From: Bacteroidaceae bacterium | Lineage (GTDB): Bacteria > Bacteroidota > Bacteroidia > Bacteroidales > Barnesiellaceae_A | DNA: 8,809 nucleotides | Assembly: GCA_017561285.1 (NCBI GenBank) | Contig: JAFZDG010000226.1 | Location: forward strand, 1-8,809 | Direction of reading: 5' to 3' | In this document: positions 1 to 7,610 of the stretch, piece by piece | How positions within the stretch are numbered: position 1 is the stretch's first letter | How the letters are laid out: the number at the start of each line of letters is the position of its first letter | Translations under genes and position numbers: made by a program | The notes under the pieces: model-generated | What the model was told of the DNA's origin: nothing | The model's input: the letters and a program-made list of their open reading frames with translations, nothing else | Database searches by the model: none

Positions 1-2007
1 AAACAGAAGGTCTATGAGGTGCTTTCGACTATGGCACAACAAGAGTTTCTTATAGAGACCTCTCCGGGACGTTTTAAGAAAAAAGATCGAGGAACTCGTG
101 TCATAGGTACCTTTGAGCGCCGCAGTAACGGAAAGAATCAGGTTGTTACCGAGGAGGGCGAAGAGATATTTATAGCCGAGCGCAACTCGATGCATGCCCT
201 TAATGGAGATAAAGTCGAGGTGTATGTATATGCACGCCGCCGCCATAGCGCCCCCGAAGGCGAAGTGATAGAGATTATTGAACGCGCCGACAACACCTTT
301 GTGGGTGTGCTGTGCATCGAACGTCAGTACGCCTTCCTCATTACCGACAGCAAAACCCTTGCCAACGATATATTTATACCCAAAAACAGACTGCGAGGTG
401 GCAAAGATGGCGAAAAAGCCGTTGTTCGCATTACCGAATGGCCCGAGCACTCCAAGAATCCCATCGGAGAGGTCGTAGATGTACTGGGCGAAGCCGGTGC
501 TAACAACACCGAAATGCATGCCATATTGGCCGAGTTTGGTCTGCCTTATAAATATCCCGAAGCAGTGGAAAAAGCTGCCGATAAGATTTCGGACGTTATC
601 CCTGCCGATGAGATAGCCCGTCGCGAAGATTTTCGCAATGTCACCACCTTTACCATCGATCCCCACGATGCCAAAGACTTTGACGATGCTCTCTCTATAC
701 GCCGCTTACCATCGGGATTGTGGGAGATAGGTGTTCACATTGCCGATGTTACTCACTACGTACAGCCCGGCAGCATCATCGATAAAGAGGCCGAGAAGCG
801 TGCCACATCGGTATATCTCGTAGATCGCACCATACCTATGTTGCCCGAGCGATTATGCAACTACATCTGTTCATTGCGCCCCGATGAGGACAAGTTGGCT
901 TTCTCGTGCATATTTGAAATGGACGACAACGCTCATATAAAACGTTCGCACATAGCTCGCACCATTATCCGTTCCAACCGCCGCTATGCCTACGAGGAGG
1001 CTCAGGCCATTATAGAAGGCGGAGAGGGCGACTTCAAAGAAGAGATTCTCACACTCAACGACTTGGCACAAAAAATGCGCCAACGTCGATTTGAAAACGG
1101 CTCTATCAGTTTCGACCGCCAAGAGGTTCGCTTTGAGATAGACGAGGAAGGACACCCCATCAGCGTATATTTCAAGGTTGCCAAAGAGGCCAATATGCTC
1201 ATCGAAGAGTTTATGCTACTGGCCAACTGTACAGTAGCAGAAACCGTAGGCAAAGTAGCCACAGGCAAGAAAGCCAAGAGTTTTGTTTACCGCATACACG
1301 ATGTGCCCGATCCATCTAAAATCAACGATTTGTCGGTATTTATAGGTCGTTTTGGTTATCGTACACGCTTGCACAACAACACCAAAGACCTATCGAAAAA
1401 CATCAACCGTCTTATGCAAGAGATAAAAGGCCGCCCCGAAGAGAATTTAATCTCGACCGTAGCCATACGTTCTATGTCTAAAGCGATATATTCTACCGAC
1501 AACATCGGACACTATGGTCTTGGATTTGATTACTATACACACTTCACATCGCCCATACGCCGCTATCCCGATATGATGGTTCACCGTCTCATCGACCGCT
1601 ACCTCAACGGTGGTCGCAGTGCCGTAGAGCAGTCACTCGAATCGAAATGTAAACACTCATCTGAGATGGAACAATTGGCGGCTAATGCCGAGCGAGCTTC
1701 TATCAAATACAAACAGGTAGAGTTCCTCCGCGATCGCTTGGGTGAGGAATACGATGGAGTAATATCGGGAGTAACCGAATGGGGACTCTATGTTGAGCTC
1801 GATGAAAATAAATGCGAAGGACTCATACCCATTCGTGACCTTGATGACGACTACTACGAAATAGACGAGAAGAACTATGCACTCGTAGGCCGCCGTACAC
1901 ACCGCACCTACCGACTTGGCGATGCCGTACGCATTGTTATTGCCAATGCCAACCTGGAGAAAAAGCAACTCGACTTTGCATTGGTACGTACCCTCAAACG
2001 ACAATAA
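1..2007 (+). CDS. rnr: Ribonuclease R (RNB-family 3'-5' exoribonuclease), 5' end cut by window
   Basis: RNase R is a processive, hydrolytic 3'-5' exoribonuclease that degrades structured RNA in the cytoplasm. The reading frame is already open at base 1 (KQKVYEVLSTMAQQEF), matching the end of the family's N-terminal helix-turn-helix region, so the GTG at 19 is not the true start; the N-terminus is missing. Numbering from that GTG: two cold-shock OB folds about 25-155, the RNB catalytic domain about 205-550, and a C-terminal S1 domain about 575-655. The Mg-binding aspartates are visible in IDPHDAKDFDDA (D214, D220, D222, D223), and the RNase II family signature appears as HFTSPIRRYPDMMVH. The S1 fold starts at YDGVISGVTEWGLYVEL. 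The protein ends shortly after S1, without the long basic tail of E. coli RNase R. The gene lies 24 bases upstream of rpoN on the same strand, so co-transcription is likely. Confidence 0.96.
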   Translation, partial: KQKVYEVLSTMAQQEFLIETSPGRFKKKDRGTRVIGTFERRSNGKNQVVTEEGEEIFIAERNSMHALNGDKVEVYVYARRRHSAPEGEVIEIIERADNTFVGVLCIERQYAFLITDSKTLANDIFIPKNRLRGGKDGEKAVVRITEWPEHSKNPIGEVVDVLGEAGANNTEMHAILAEFGLPYKYPEAVEKAADKISDVIPADEIARREDFRNVTTFTIDPHDAKDFDDALSIRRLPSGLWEIGVHIADVTHYVQPGSIIDKEAEKRATSVYLVDRTIPMLPERLCNYICSLRPDEDKLAFSCIFEMDDNAHIKRSHIARTIIRSNRRYAYEEAQAIIEGGEGDFKEEILTLNDLAQKMRQRRFENGSISFDRQEVRFEIDEEGHPISVYFKVAKEANMLIEEFMLLANCTVAETVGKVATGKKAKSFVYRIHDVPDPSKINDLSVFIGRFGYRTRLHNNTKDLSKNINRLMQEIKGRPEENLISTVAIRSMSKAIYSTDNIGHYGLGFDYYTHFTSPIRRYPDMMVHRLIDRYLNGGRSAVEQSLESKCKHSSEMEQLAANAERASIKYKQVEFLRDRLGEEYDGVISGVTEWGLYVELDENKCEGLIPIRDLDDDYYEIDEKNYALVGRRTHRTYRLGDAVRIVIANANLEKKQLDFALVRTLKRQ

Positions 2008-2031
2008 ACGATATGATTTAAATATACCCAT

Positions 2032-3498
2032 ATGGCACAACAGAGACTGCAACAAGAACAGAAACTGCAACAGAAACTATCGCCTCAACAAATACAGCTT
2101 ATGCGGCTTTTGGAGCTGAATGAGCCGGAGATGGAAGAGCGTGTCAAGCAAGAGTTGGTAGAAAATCCGGCTCTTGAAGAGGGTATAGAATCGGCCGCCG
2201 ATGACCAATACAACAACACCGAAGGCAACTTTGATGAAGATGGCAATCCTATTGAAAGTGCCGAACAACTATCTTTGGGCGACTACTACTCGGAAGATGA
2301 TATTCCCGACTATCGCTTTGGCGCACACAACTACTCGCCCGATGACCGCCACGAACAAGCACCCATTGGAGCTGGTTCGTCTTTTCACGAATTTTTGATA
2401 GAGCAGCTATCTACCCGCCATCTCAACGAGACAGAACAACAAATTGCCCAATATATCATAGGTAACATCGACGATAATGGCTACTTGCAACGCTCGCTCG
2501 ATGCCATATCGGACGACCTTATTTTTCAAGTAGGCATAGATGTCTCTACACAAGAGATAGCCCGCATACTCACTATCATACAAGACTTCGAGCCGGCCGG
2601 TGTAGGAGCTACCTCGCTACAAGAGTGTTTGTCACTACAGCTCGAGCGCCGCAGCGGTACACCCTCAAATATGCTGGCCTATCGCATTGTCAACGAAGCT
2701 TTCGAGGCCTTTACCAAGAAACATTACGACAAGATAAGCAAACAATTCGACATCACCGAAGAGGAGTTGCGCGAAGCCCACCACGAGATAAGCACCCTCA
2801 ATCCCAAACCCGGCAGTGCATGGAACGATAACGAATTGCCATCGGAACAGATAACACCCGACTTTGAGGTTTATGAGCAAGACGGCACATTGGTCATCAA
2901 CCACATATCGGGCAATATTCCCTCACTCACAGTGAGCCGACAATATCGCGAAATGTTTGAAGACTACAATGCCAACAAAGAGAATCGTACACGCGAGCGC
3001 CGCGATGCATTGCTCTTTGTCAAGCAAAAGTTAGATGCTGCACAATGGTTTGTCAACGCCGTAAAGCAACGCCAAAAAACACTCTTAGACACCATCACAG
3101 CCATTGTAGAGTTGCAACAAGAGTTTTTCTACACCGGTATGGAAAGCGACTTGCGGCCAATGGTATTGCGCGATATTGCACAAAGAACAGGATACGACAT
3201 CTCCACCATCTCACGCGCCACAAGTACCAAATATGTACAAACGACCTTTGGCATATACCCTCTCAAACATTTCTTCTCGGAAGGTGTACAAAATACCGAT
3301 GGTGATGAAGTATCGACACGAGAAATCAAGCACATCTTGCAACAATGCATCGACAATGAAGATAAAAGCGCTCCACTCTCAGACGACCGCTTGTGCGAAT
3401 TGTTGCACCAAAAAGGCTATCCAATAGCACGACGCACCATAGCTAAGTATCGCGAACAGATGGGAATACCTGTAGCACGCCTACGTCGCGAAATATAG
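2032..3498 (+). CDS. rpoN: RNA polymerase sigma-54 factor
   Basis: Sigma-54 directs core RNA polymerase to -24/-12 promoters and needs an AAA+ activator to open them. The 488-residue protein has the full family layout. Region I is glutamine- and leucine-rich at residues 1-50 (LSPQQIQLMRLLELNEPEM, then LVENPALEEG). An acidic, low-complexity region II follows at about 50-110. The core-binding domain is at about 115-290. The DNA-binding helix-turn-helix region lies at about 345-410 (VLRDIAQRTGYDISTISRAT, then TKYVQTTFGIYPLKHFF). The RpoN box is ARRTIAKYRE at 466-475, close to the usual ARRTVAKYRE. Length is normal (E. coli about 477). The ATG at 2032 is chosen because region I begins at once. 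No enhancer-binding activator is in the window, and the usual proteobacterial neighbours (hpf, ptsN) are absent; rnr lies upstream instead. Confidence 0.97.
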   Translation: MAQQRLQQEQKLQQKLSPQQIQLMRLLELNEPEMEERVKQELVENPALEEGIESAADDQYNNTEGNFDEDGNPIESAEQLSLGDYYSEDDIPDYRFGAHNYSPDDRHEQAPIGAGSSFHEFLIEQLSTRHLNETEQQIAQYIIGNIDDNGYLQRSLDAISDDLIFQVGIDVSTQEIARILTIIQDFEPAGVGATSLQECLSLQLERRSGTPSNMLAYRIVNEAFEAFTKKHYDKISKQFDITEEELREAHHEISTLNPKPGSAWNDNELPSEQITPDFEVYEQDGTLVINHISGNIPSLTVSRQYREMFEDYNANKENRTRERRDALLFVKQKLDAAQWFVNAVKQRQKTLLDTITAIVELQQEFFYTGMESDLRPMVLRDIAQRTGYDISTISRATSTKYVQTTFGIYPLKHFFSEGVQNTDGDEVSTREIKHILQQCIDNEDKSAPLSDDRLCELLHQKGYPIARRTIAKYREQMGIPVARLRREI

Positions 3499-3611
3499 CT
3501 AAAGTGCAAGATGGGAAATAAATAGGCACATCACACCTCTCGTCACTCCATAAATTTACCACGAAGAGCGAAAAATAAGTCATATCATACTATGATTTTC
3601 AATAAAATATG

Positions 3612-3619
3612 TACATTTG
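3612..3619 (+). promoter_or_regulatory. Candidate Bacteroides-type -7 box for the PAP2-like/purE unit
   Basis: TACATTTG fits the Bacteroidota -7 consensus TAnnTTTG and sits about 100 bases ahead of the ATG at 3718, in the only sizeable gap between rpoN and the next gene. There is no clear TTTG -33 element 19-21 bases upstream (the nearest is TATG at 3591-3594, spacing 17), so this is a half-match. Transcription starting here would give a leader of roughly 90 bases. The rest of the 3499-3717 gap shows no convincing terminator or small gene. Confidence 0.45.
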
Positions 3620-3717
3620 CATATTGTGGGATGTTATTGTCATAAAAGTCAATACAGACACATGGCAATAACCACTTACAATAAAGCATCTTGTTAATAA
3701 ACAACTTATCAACAGAT

Positions 3718-4353
3718 ATGAAACTTTTTGCCCGCATATGCTCTACAATATTCCACCCGCTTATCATGGCTACCGTAGGAATATTTCTCTCTCTCTACTT
3801 CTCATATATGAGAATGTTGGGTACACAATATATCATCAACATCTCTTTTATGATAGTGTTACTCACCATAGCCATCCCTTCGGCCGGTGTATTATTGCTA
3901 TATAAGACCAAGCATATAAAGAGTATAGGCCTTGTCAATCGCACCGAGCGTACACTGCCATACCTGCTATTCTTTGTATGCTATGTCGCCGGAACCATTT
4001 TCTTGTGGTTCAGCAATCTGCGAGGTATGCAATTAGGCTTTTTTATAGGAGGTTTATTGGCCATAGCCATAGACCTATTGGTCAACCGCTGGTGGAAAAT
4101 AAGCGTACATATGACTGCTATAGGATGCCTCACAGGACTCATTTTTGTAATGAGCTATATGCAGTACATTATGTACACCGAGTATATACCTTACTTGCAA
4201 GTAATAGCCGTTATCAGTTCCGGAGCATTGGGTACATCACGTATATTACTCCGCCGCCACACCATCGGACAAGTATGCTGCGGATTTATCAACGGATTTT
4301 TCTGGGTATTTGTATCATGCTTGTTGGCTACTACCCTGCAATATATACAATAA
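3718..4353 (+). CDS. PAP2-superfamily-like integral membrane protein with altered phosphatase motifs
   Basis: This 211-residue polytopic membrane protein has hydrophobic segments at about 13-30, 40-62, 82-99, 104-122, 130-148, 160-172 and 187-207. It resembles Bacteroidota membrane proteins annotated as PAP2 family (lipid phosphate phosphatase / PgpB-like). The three PAP2 motifs (K-x6-RP, PSGH, SR-x5-H-x3-D) are recognisable but modified: K68-x6-R75 followed by T, I-S129-V-H131 within WKISVHM, and S174-R175-x5-H181-x3-Q185. The spacing is right for the family (53 residues between motifs 1 and 2, 42 between 2 and 3). The expected catalytic histidine and its S/R partners are kept, but the final aspartate is glutamine. 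A TTG start at 3691 is possible; the ATG at 3718 is preferred because it opens directly into the first hydrophobic segment with a basic start (MKLFAR). purE follows after 19 bases, suggesting one operon. A role in dephosphorylating a lipid carrier is only inference. Confidence 0.72.
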   Translation: MKLFARICSTIFHPLIMATVGIFLSLYFSYMRMLGTQYIINISFMIVLLTIAIPSAGVLLLYKTKHIKSIGLVNRTERTLPYLLFFVCYVAGTIFLWFSNLRGMQLGFFIGGLLAIAIDLLVNRWWKISVHMTAIGCLTGLIFVMSYMQYIMYTEYIPYLQVIAVISSGALGTSRILLRRHTIGQVCCGFINGFFWVFVSCLLATTLQYIQ

Positions 4354-4372
4354 ACTATAACAACATATCACT

Positions 4373-4879
4373 ATGCAACCTATCGTAAGCATTATTATGG
4401 GCAGCACTTCCGATATGCCCATTATGGAAAAAGCTGCACAGCTTCTTAACGATTTCCAAATTCCTTTTGAAATAAATGCACTCTCGGCACACCGCACCCC
4501 CGCACAAGTCGAGGAGTTTGCCCGCAATGCTCACAAACGTGGCATTAAAGTTATCATTGCCGCAGCAGGTATGGCAGCACACTTGCCCGGTGTTATTGCA
4601 GCAATGACTCCCCTACCGGTTATCGGTGTACCCATCAAATCTACTCTTGAGGGTATGGATGCACTCTTGGCTATTGTACAAATGCCTCCCGGCATACCCG
4701 TAGCCACAGTTGGTATCAATGCCGGTCTTAATGCAGCTATTTTGGCTACACAAATACTCGCTCTCAGCGATGAAAACATTGCTCGTAAAGTAAGCGATTA
4801 CAAAGAAAAATTGGCCGAGAAAATTACCAAAGCCAATGAGGAATTGGCTCAAATCAAATACGAATACAAAACCAACTAA
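4373..4879 (+). CDS. purE: N5-carboxyaminoimidazole ribonucleotide mutase, class I
   Basis: PurE moves the carboxyl group of N5-CAIR to C4 of the imidazole ring to form CAIR in de novo purine synthesis; in class I organisms PurK makes its substrate. The 168-residue protein is full length for the family. Substrate-binding and catalytic motifs are clear: GSTSD at 10-14 (S11, D14), SAHRTP at 38-43 with the catalytic-type H40, and AAGMAAHLPG at 64-73 with H70. GVPIKSTLEGMDALL and VQMPPGIPVATVGIN follow. AAHLPG and the later QMPPGIPV mark class I rather than the CO2-using class II. The C-terminus is a charged helix (about 132-168). It lies 19 bases after the PAP2-like gene and 127 bases before ispG. 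purK is not in the window. Confidence 0.96.
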   Translation: MQPIVSIIMGSTSDMPIMEKAAQLLNDFQIPFEINALSAHRTPAQVEEFARNAHKRGIKVIIAAAGMAAHLPGVIAAMTPLPVIGVPIKSTLEGMDALLAIVQMPPGIPVATVGINAGLNAAILATQILALSDENIARKVSDYKEKLAEKITKANEELAQIKYEYKTN

Positions 4880-4943
4880 TAGAGTTCTATCTCACAAAGC
4901 TATCCCTCACTGCAAGCAGTGGATTATTTAGTTTGTATCATTA

Positions 4944-4978
4944 TCTTCCCCTGTGTTGCATAGCAATATAGGGGAAGA
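4944..4978 (+). promoter_or_regulatory. Strong hairpin in the purE-ispG spacer / ispG leader
   Basis: Bases 4944-4959 pair with 4963-4978 to give a 16-bp stem closed by an ATA triloop. The outer nine pairs are TCTTCCCCT with AGGGGAAGA; two inner pairs (4953/4969 and 4955/4967) are G-U, which hold only in rightward (+) RNA and would be A-C mismatches in the opposite transcript. The sequence after it (GATTATATACGAG) has no U-run, so it is not a standard intrinsic terminator. It ends 28 bases before the ispG ATG. It may be a leader, processing or stability element; the function is unknown. Confidence 0.6.
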
Positions 4979-5006
4979 GATTATATACGAGAAAAAAGAG
5001 ACCACT

Positions 5007-6818
5007 ATGTACAACTATCGCCGCCGCAAAACCATAGAAGTAAATATAGGGAACACGCCACTTGGAGGCAGTCATCCTATTCGCATTCAGTCAATGACCA
5101 ACACATCTACCCTCGATACACCATCGAGTGTAGAACAATGCATTGACATTATAGAGGCCGGTGCACACTATGTACGCCTCACAGCACAAGGAGTACGCGA
5201 AGCCGAAAATCTTGCCAACATACGCCAAGAATTGCGTCAAAGAGGCTATACAACACCTCTTGTTGCCGATATACACTTCAATCCGCATGCGGCCGATGTC
5301 GCTGCCGAAAATGTCGAAAAAGTGCGTATCAACCCGGGTAACTTTGTCGATCGCATCAAAACATTCAAGCAATACGACTACACCGATGAGGAGTATGCTA
5401 CCGAGTTACAGCGTATCCGCGAACGATTTACGCCCTTTATCAACATCTGCAAAGCACATCACACAGCCATACGCATAGGTGTCAATCATGGCTCACTATC
5501 CGACCGCATTATGAGTAGATATGGCGATACGCCACAAGGTATGGTAGAGTCGTGTATGGAGTTTCTACGTGTATGCTGCGATGAGAATTTCTACGATGTT
5601 GTCATCTCTATCAAAGCCTCCAATACGGTAATAATGGTAGAGACCGTACGCCGACTCATTGCTGCTATGGATGCCGAAGATATGCACTTTCCTCTACACT
5701 TGGGCGTAACCGAAGCCGGTGATAGCGAAGATGGACGCATCAAGTCGGCCGTAGGTATAGGCACATTGTTGGCTCAAGGCATCGGCGATACGATACGCGT
5801 ATCGCTCAGCGAAGATCCTCAAAACGAAGTACCTGTTGCATATAAACTGGCCGATTACATCACATCGCGCGAAGGACACACACCTATCACAGGCAGTCGC
5901 CCCGATACCTACAATCCTATACAGCCTCAATCTCGCACAACCTATGCTTGCCACAACATTGGCAATGGCCAACTGCCGGTAGTAATTGGTAGTGCCTGTG
6001 GCAAACTTAACCCCGACTTTATCTATACAGGCCAACATATGCCTCAATATGAACCGGCGCAACCTACTATTGTAGATAGTGCTGTGTACACAACTTGCAA
6101 CAACGTATATCCGCTATTTAAAGCGTCTCAAATCGACAATGCGGCATCGACCGATGCATCAATCCGATTTATTGAGATAGCGTGTTCTGAAGCAAATGAG
6201 ACACTACTACAACGCATTGCCGGTATAGACCGCTGTGTTGTTATACTCACATCTCGACACACCAATCCGGTAGGCGATTGCCAAGCAGTAGTAGATAGAA
6301 TGAATATCGCAGGCATTAAGGCTCCTGTTATTTTCAAAGCATCGTACCACGAAGAGTGTGCCGAAGACCTGCAAGTAAAATCGGGAGCCGACCTTGGCGC
6401 ACTTATGATCGATCACTACGGAGAAGGTATATGGCTCGAGAACAGTGGATCGGTAGCTGCCGGCAACTGTACAGATTATGCCTTCGGCATACTACAAGCA
6501 GCACGCCTGCGCACAAGCAAGACCGAGTATATATCGTGCCCAAGTTGCGGACGAACACTATTCAACTTACAGCAAACCATTGCTCGAGTGAAGGCTGCTA
6601 CAGCACACCTCAAAGAGTTGAAAATAGGCATTATGGGCTGCATTGTAAACGGTCCGGGCGAGATGGCCGATGCCGATTACGGATATGTAGGCTGCGGCCC
6701 ACGACGCATTGCCCTATACAAGGGGAAGACTTGTATCGAACGCAATATACCCGAAGAAGAAGCTGTAGAGCATCTTATCAATCTCATCAAGGAGTATGGC
6801 GATTGGCACGAAGCATAG
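5007..6818 (+). CDS. ispG: 4-hydroxy-3-methylbut-2-en-1-yl diphosphate synthase, long form (IspG/GcpE)
   Basis: IspG is a cytoplasmic [4Fe-4S] enzyme that reductively converts MEcPP to HMBPP, the sixth of seven steps of the MEP isoprenoid pathway. This copy encodes 603 residues, against about 370 in E. coli; it is the long form typical of Bacteroidota, Chlamydiae and plants. The N-terminal TIM-barrel domain covers about 1-285 (VADIHFNPHAADVAAENVEK, VRINPGNF, SIKASNT, ISLSEDPQNEVPV family motifs). An extra insertion domain fills about 285-500. The C-terminal cluster domain covers about 500-603. Cluster ligands are C511 and C514 (CPSC), C545 and E552 (GCIVNGPGE), with the same C-to-E spacing as in E. 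coli (C305, E312). The ATG at 5007 fits the family N-terminus (MYNYRRRKTIEVNIG); an in-frame GTG at 4953 falls inside the leader hairpin and adds unrelated residues. A purine-rich tract (GAAAAAAGAGA) precedes the start. Confidence 0.96.
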   Translation: MYNYRRRKTIEVNIGNTPLGGSHPIRIQSMTNTSTLDTPSSVEQCIDIIEAGAHYVRLTAQGVREAENLANIRQELRQRGYTTPLVADIHFNPHAADVAAENVEKVRINPGNFVDRIKTFKQYDYTDEEYATELQRIRERFTPFINICKAHHTAIRIGVNHGSLSDRIMSRYGDTPQGMVESCMEFLRVCCDENFYDVVISIKASNTVIMVETVRRLIAAMDAEDMHFPLHLGVTEAGDSEDGRIKSAVGIGTLLAQGIGDTIRVSLSEDPQNEVPVAYKLADYITSREGHTPITGSRPDTYNPIQPQSRTTYACHNIGNGQLPVVIGSACGKLNPDFIYTGQHMPQYEPAQPTIVDSAVYTTCNNVYPLFKASQIDNAASTDASIRFIEIACSEANETLLQRIAGIDRCVVILTSRHTNPVGDCQAVVDRMNIAGIKAPVIFKASYHEECAEDLQVKSGADLGALMIDHYGEGIWLENSGSVAAGNCTDYAFGILQAARLRTSKTEYISCPSCGRTLFNLQQTIARVKAATAHLKELKIGIMGCIVNGPGEMADADYGYVGCGPRRIALYKGKTCIERNIPEEEAVEHLINLIKEYGDWHEA

Positions 6819-6839
6819 GCCCCAATAAGATTGCCGGTA

Positions 6840-6884
6840 TTATGCACAAAAAGCAGCGAGAATTTCGCTGCTTTTTGTGTATAA
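6840..6884. terminator. Bidirectional intrinsic terminator between ispG and the Lrp/AsnC gene
   Basis: A 20-bp stem (6840-6859 with 6865-6884, one G-T pair at 6844/6880) surrounds a GAATT loop. The core reads AAAAAGCAGCGA / TCGCTGCTTTTT, so either strand carries a U5 tract after the GC-rich part. It lies between the stops of two convergent genes, 21 bases past ispG and 15 bases past the opposing gene, and can serve both. Confidence 0.88.
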
Positions 6885-6899
6885 GAGATTATAATAATT

Positions 6900-7400
6900 T
6901 CAATTCTCGGCTTTTTTGCTCTTGCGGCTGCGAGTTTTGGGCTTATATGCAACAGGAACCTCTCGGTTCAAACTTTGCTCAAGCGAGATGATTGTATCGG
7001 TCGATACAACACCCGGAATGTTTTGAATACGACCATTGAGCAACTCCATCAGGTGTTCGTTATTACGTGCATACACCTTACACAAAACAGTGAACGGACC
7101 GGTTGTAAAGTGACACTCTACAATCTCGCGAATCTCCTCCAAGTAAGGAAGAACCTCACGATACATCGATGCACGCTCAAGTCGCACACCAATATAGGTA
7201 CAAGTATGATAGCCGAGTATACCTGTATCAACGTGATAACCCGAACCGGTAATTACTTTCAGGTCAATCATACGTTGTATGCGTTGGTGAACAGCCGCAC
7301 GCGATACGCCACAAACCTCGGCAACATCTTTCGATGGAATACGAGCATTGTGCATAATAATCTCGAGAATCTGGCGATCCAAATCATCAATTTTTTCCAT
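6900..7400 (-). CDS. Lrp/AsnC-family transcriptional regulator
   Basis: This 166-residue protein belongs to the Lrp/AsnC (feast/famine) family, which bind DNA as dimers or higher oligomers and often sense amino acids. It has an N-terminal winged helix-turn-helix at about 5-52 (LDRQILEIIMHNARIPSKDV, then GVSRAAVHQRIQRM) and a C-terminal RAM ligand-binding/oligomerisation domain at about 66-142 (YIGVRLERASM, HFTTGPFTVLCKVYARNNEH, IPGVVSTDTIISLEQ). Where many members have TGxYD in the ligand loop, this one has TGPFT. A basic tail follows (KPKTRSRKSKK, about 153-163). The ATG at 7400 (MEKIDDLDRQ) matches family starts; the frame stays open to 7490, but that part overlaps the promoter and has no family similarity. 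Convergent with ispG. Effector and targets cannot be read from the sequence. Confidence 0.93.
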   Translation of the reverse strand: MEKIDDLDRQILEIIMHNARIPSKDVAEVCGVSRAAVHQRIQRMIDLKVITGSGYHVDTGILGYHTCTYIGVRLERASMYREVLPYLEEIREIVECHFTTGPFTVLCKVYARNNEHLMELLNGRIQNIPGVVSTDTIISLEQSLNREVPVAYKPKTRSRKSKKAEN

Positions 7401-7447
7401 AAAATAGGTAATTTTATTATTTTTTTTACTATATATCACACTTATGC

Positions 7448-7481
7448 ATAATATTGTTTTAGCAAAACTAAAAATAATATT
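7448..7481. repeat. Repeat elements over the Lrp/AsnC promoter, possible autoregulatory operator
   Basis: The octamer ATAATATT occurs twice in the same orientation (7448-7455 and 7474-7481), 26 bases apart, on either side of the -7 box. Between them is the perfect inverted repeat GTTTT-AGC-AAAAC (7456-7468), which overlaps the -7 box and the expected start point. Lrp-family proteins often repress their own genes by binding such sites, but the local AT-richness makes chance repeats fairly likely. Confidence 0.3.
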
Positions 7482-7493
7482 TGACAACACAAA
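7463..7493 (-). promoter_or_regulatory. Bacteroides-type promoter of the Lrp/AsnC gene
   Basis: Read on the minus strand, TTTG (7493-7490), a 19-base spacer, then TAGTTTTG (7470-7463) match the Bacteroidota consensus TTTG-N19-21-TAnnTTTG. Transcription would begin near 7456 and give a leader of about 55 bases before the ATG at 7400. The region is very AT-rich. Confidence 0.72.
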
Positions 7494-7610
7494 ACTTTTT
7501 TTTCAAAAAGTTGATTTTGTATAGCAAAAAACTCAATAATAACACCCAAATGCATATAAAAAAGCAATAAAATACATTAATATTTAGTCGCACGATTTTT
7601 ACACATAGCA

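Noticed and set aside
1064..1080. Sigma-54-like promoter match TTGGCAC-N5-ATGCG with correct GG-N10-GC spacing
   Set aside because: It lies deep inside the rnr coding frame, encodes normal family residues, and no gene starts downstream within a sensible distance; most likely chance despite rpoN nearby.
871..1277. Long antisense open frames inside rnr, and similar ones inside rpoN, purE and ispG
   Set aside because: They mirror strongly coding genes on the other strand, lack recognisable protein features and have no promoter or start context.
3536..3572. Imperfect inverted repeat CTCTCGT / ACGAAGAG after rpoN
   Set aside because: Bulged short stem with a 17-base loop followed by A-rich sequence; not a credible terminator.
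3707..3715. DnaA-box-like TTATCAACA
   Set aside because: Single site with a mismatch to TTATNCACA, no cluster and no AT-rich unwinding element or dnaA context.
4908..4921. Inverted repeat CACTGC-AA-GCAGTG after purE as a terminator
   Set aside because: The real stem is only about 5 bp once a physically possible loop is allowed, and the following sequence has only scattered Ts.
4953..5006. GTG-initiated N-terminal extension of ispG
   Set aside because: The extra 18 residues have no family similarity and the GTG falls inside the hairpin stem; the ATG at 5007 gives the expected N-terminus.
6801..6822. TTGGCACG at the end of ispG as a sigma-54 -24 element
   Set aside because: No GC dinucleotide at the required 10-base spacing, and a terminator follows immediately.
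5828..7000. Shared peptide EVPVAYK in IspG and the Lrp/AsnC protein
   Set aside because: Found in unrelated folds on opposite strands with no wider similarity; coincidence.
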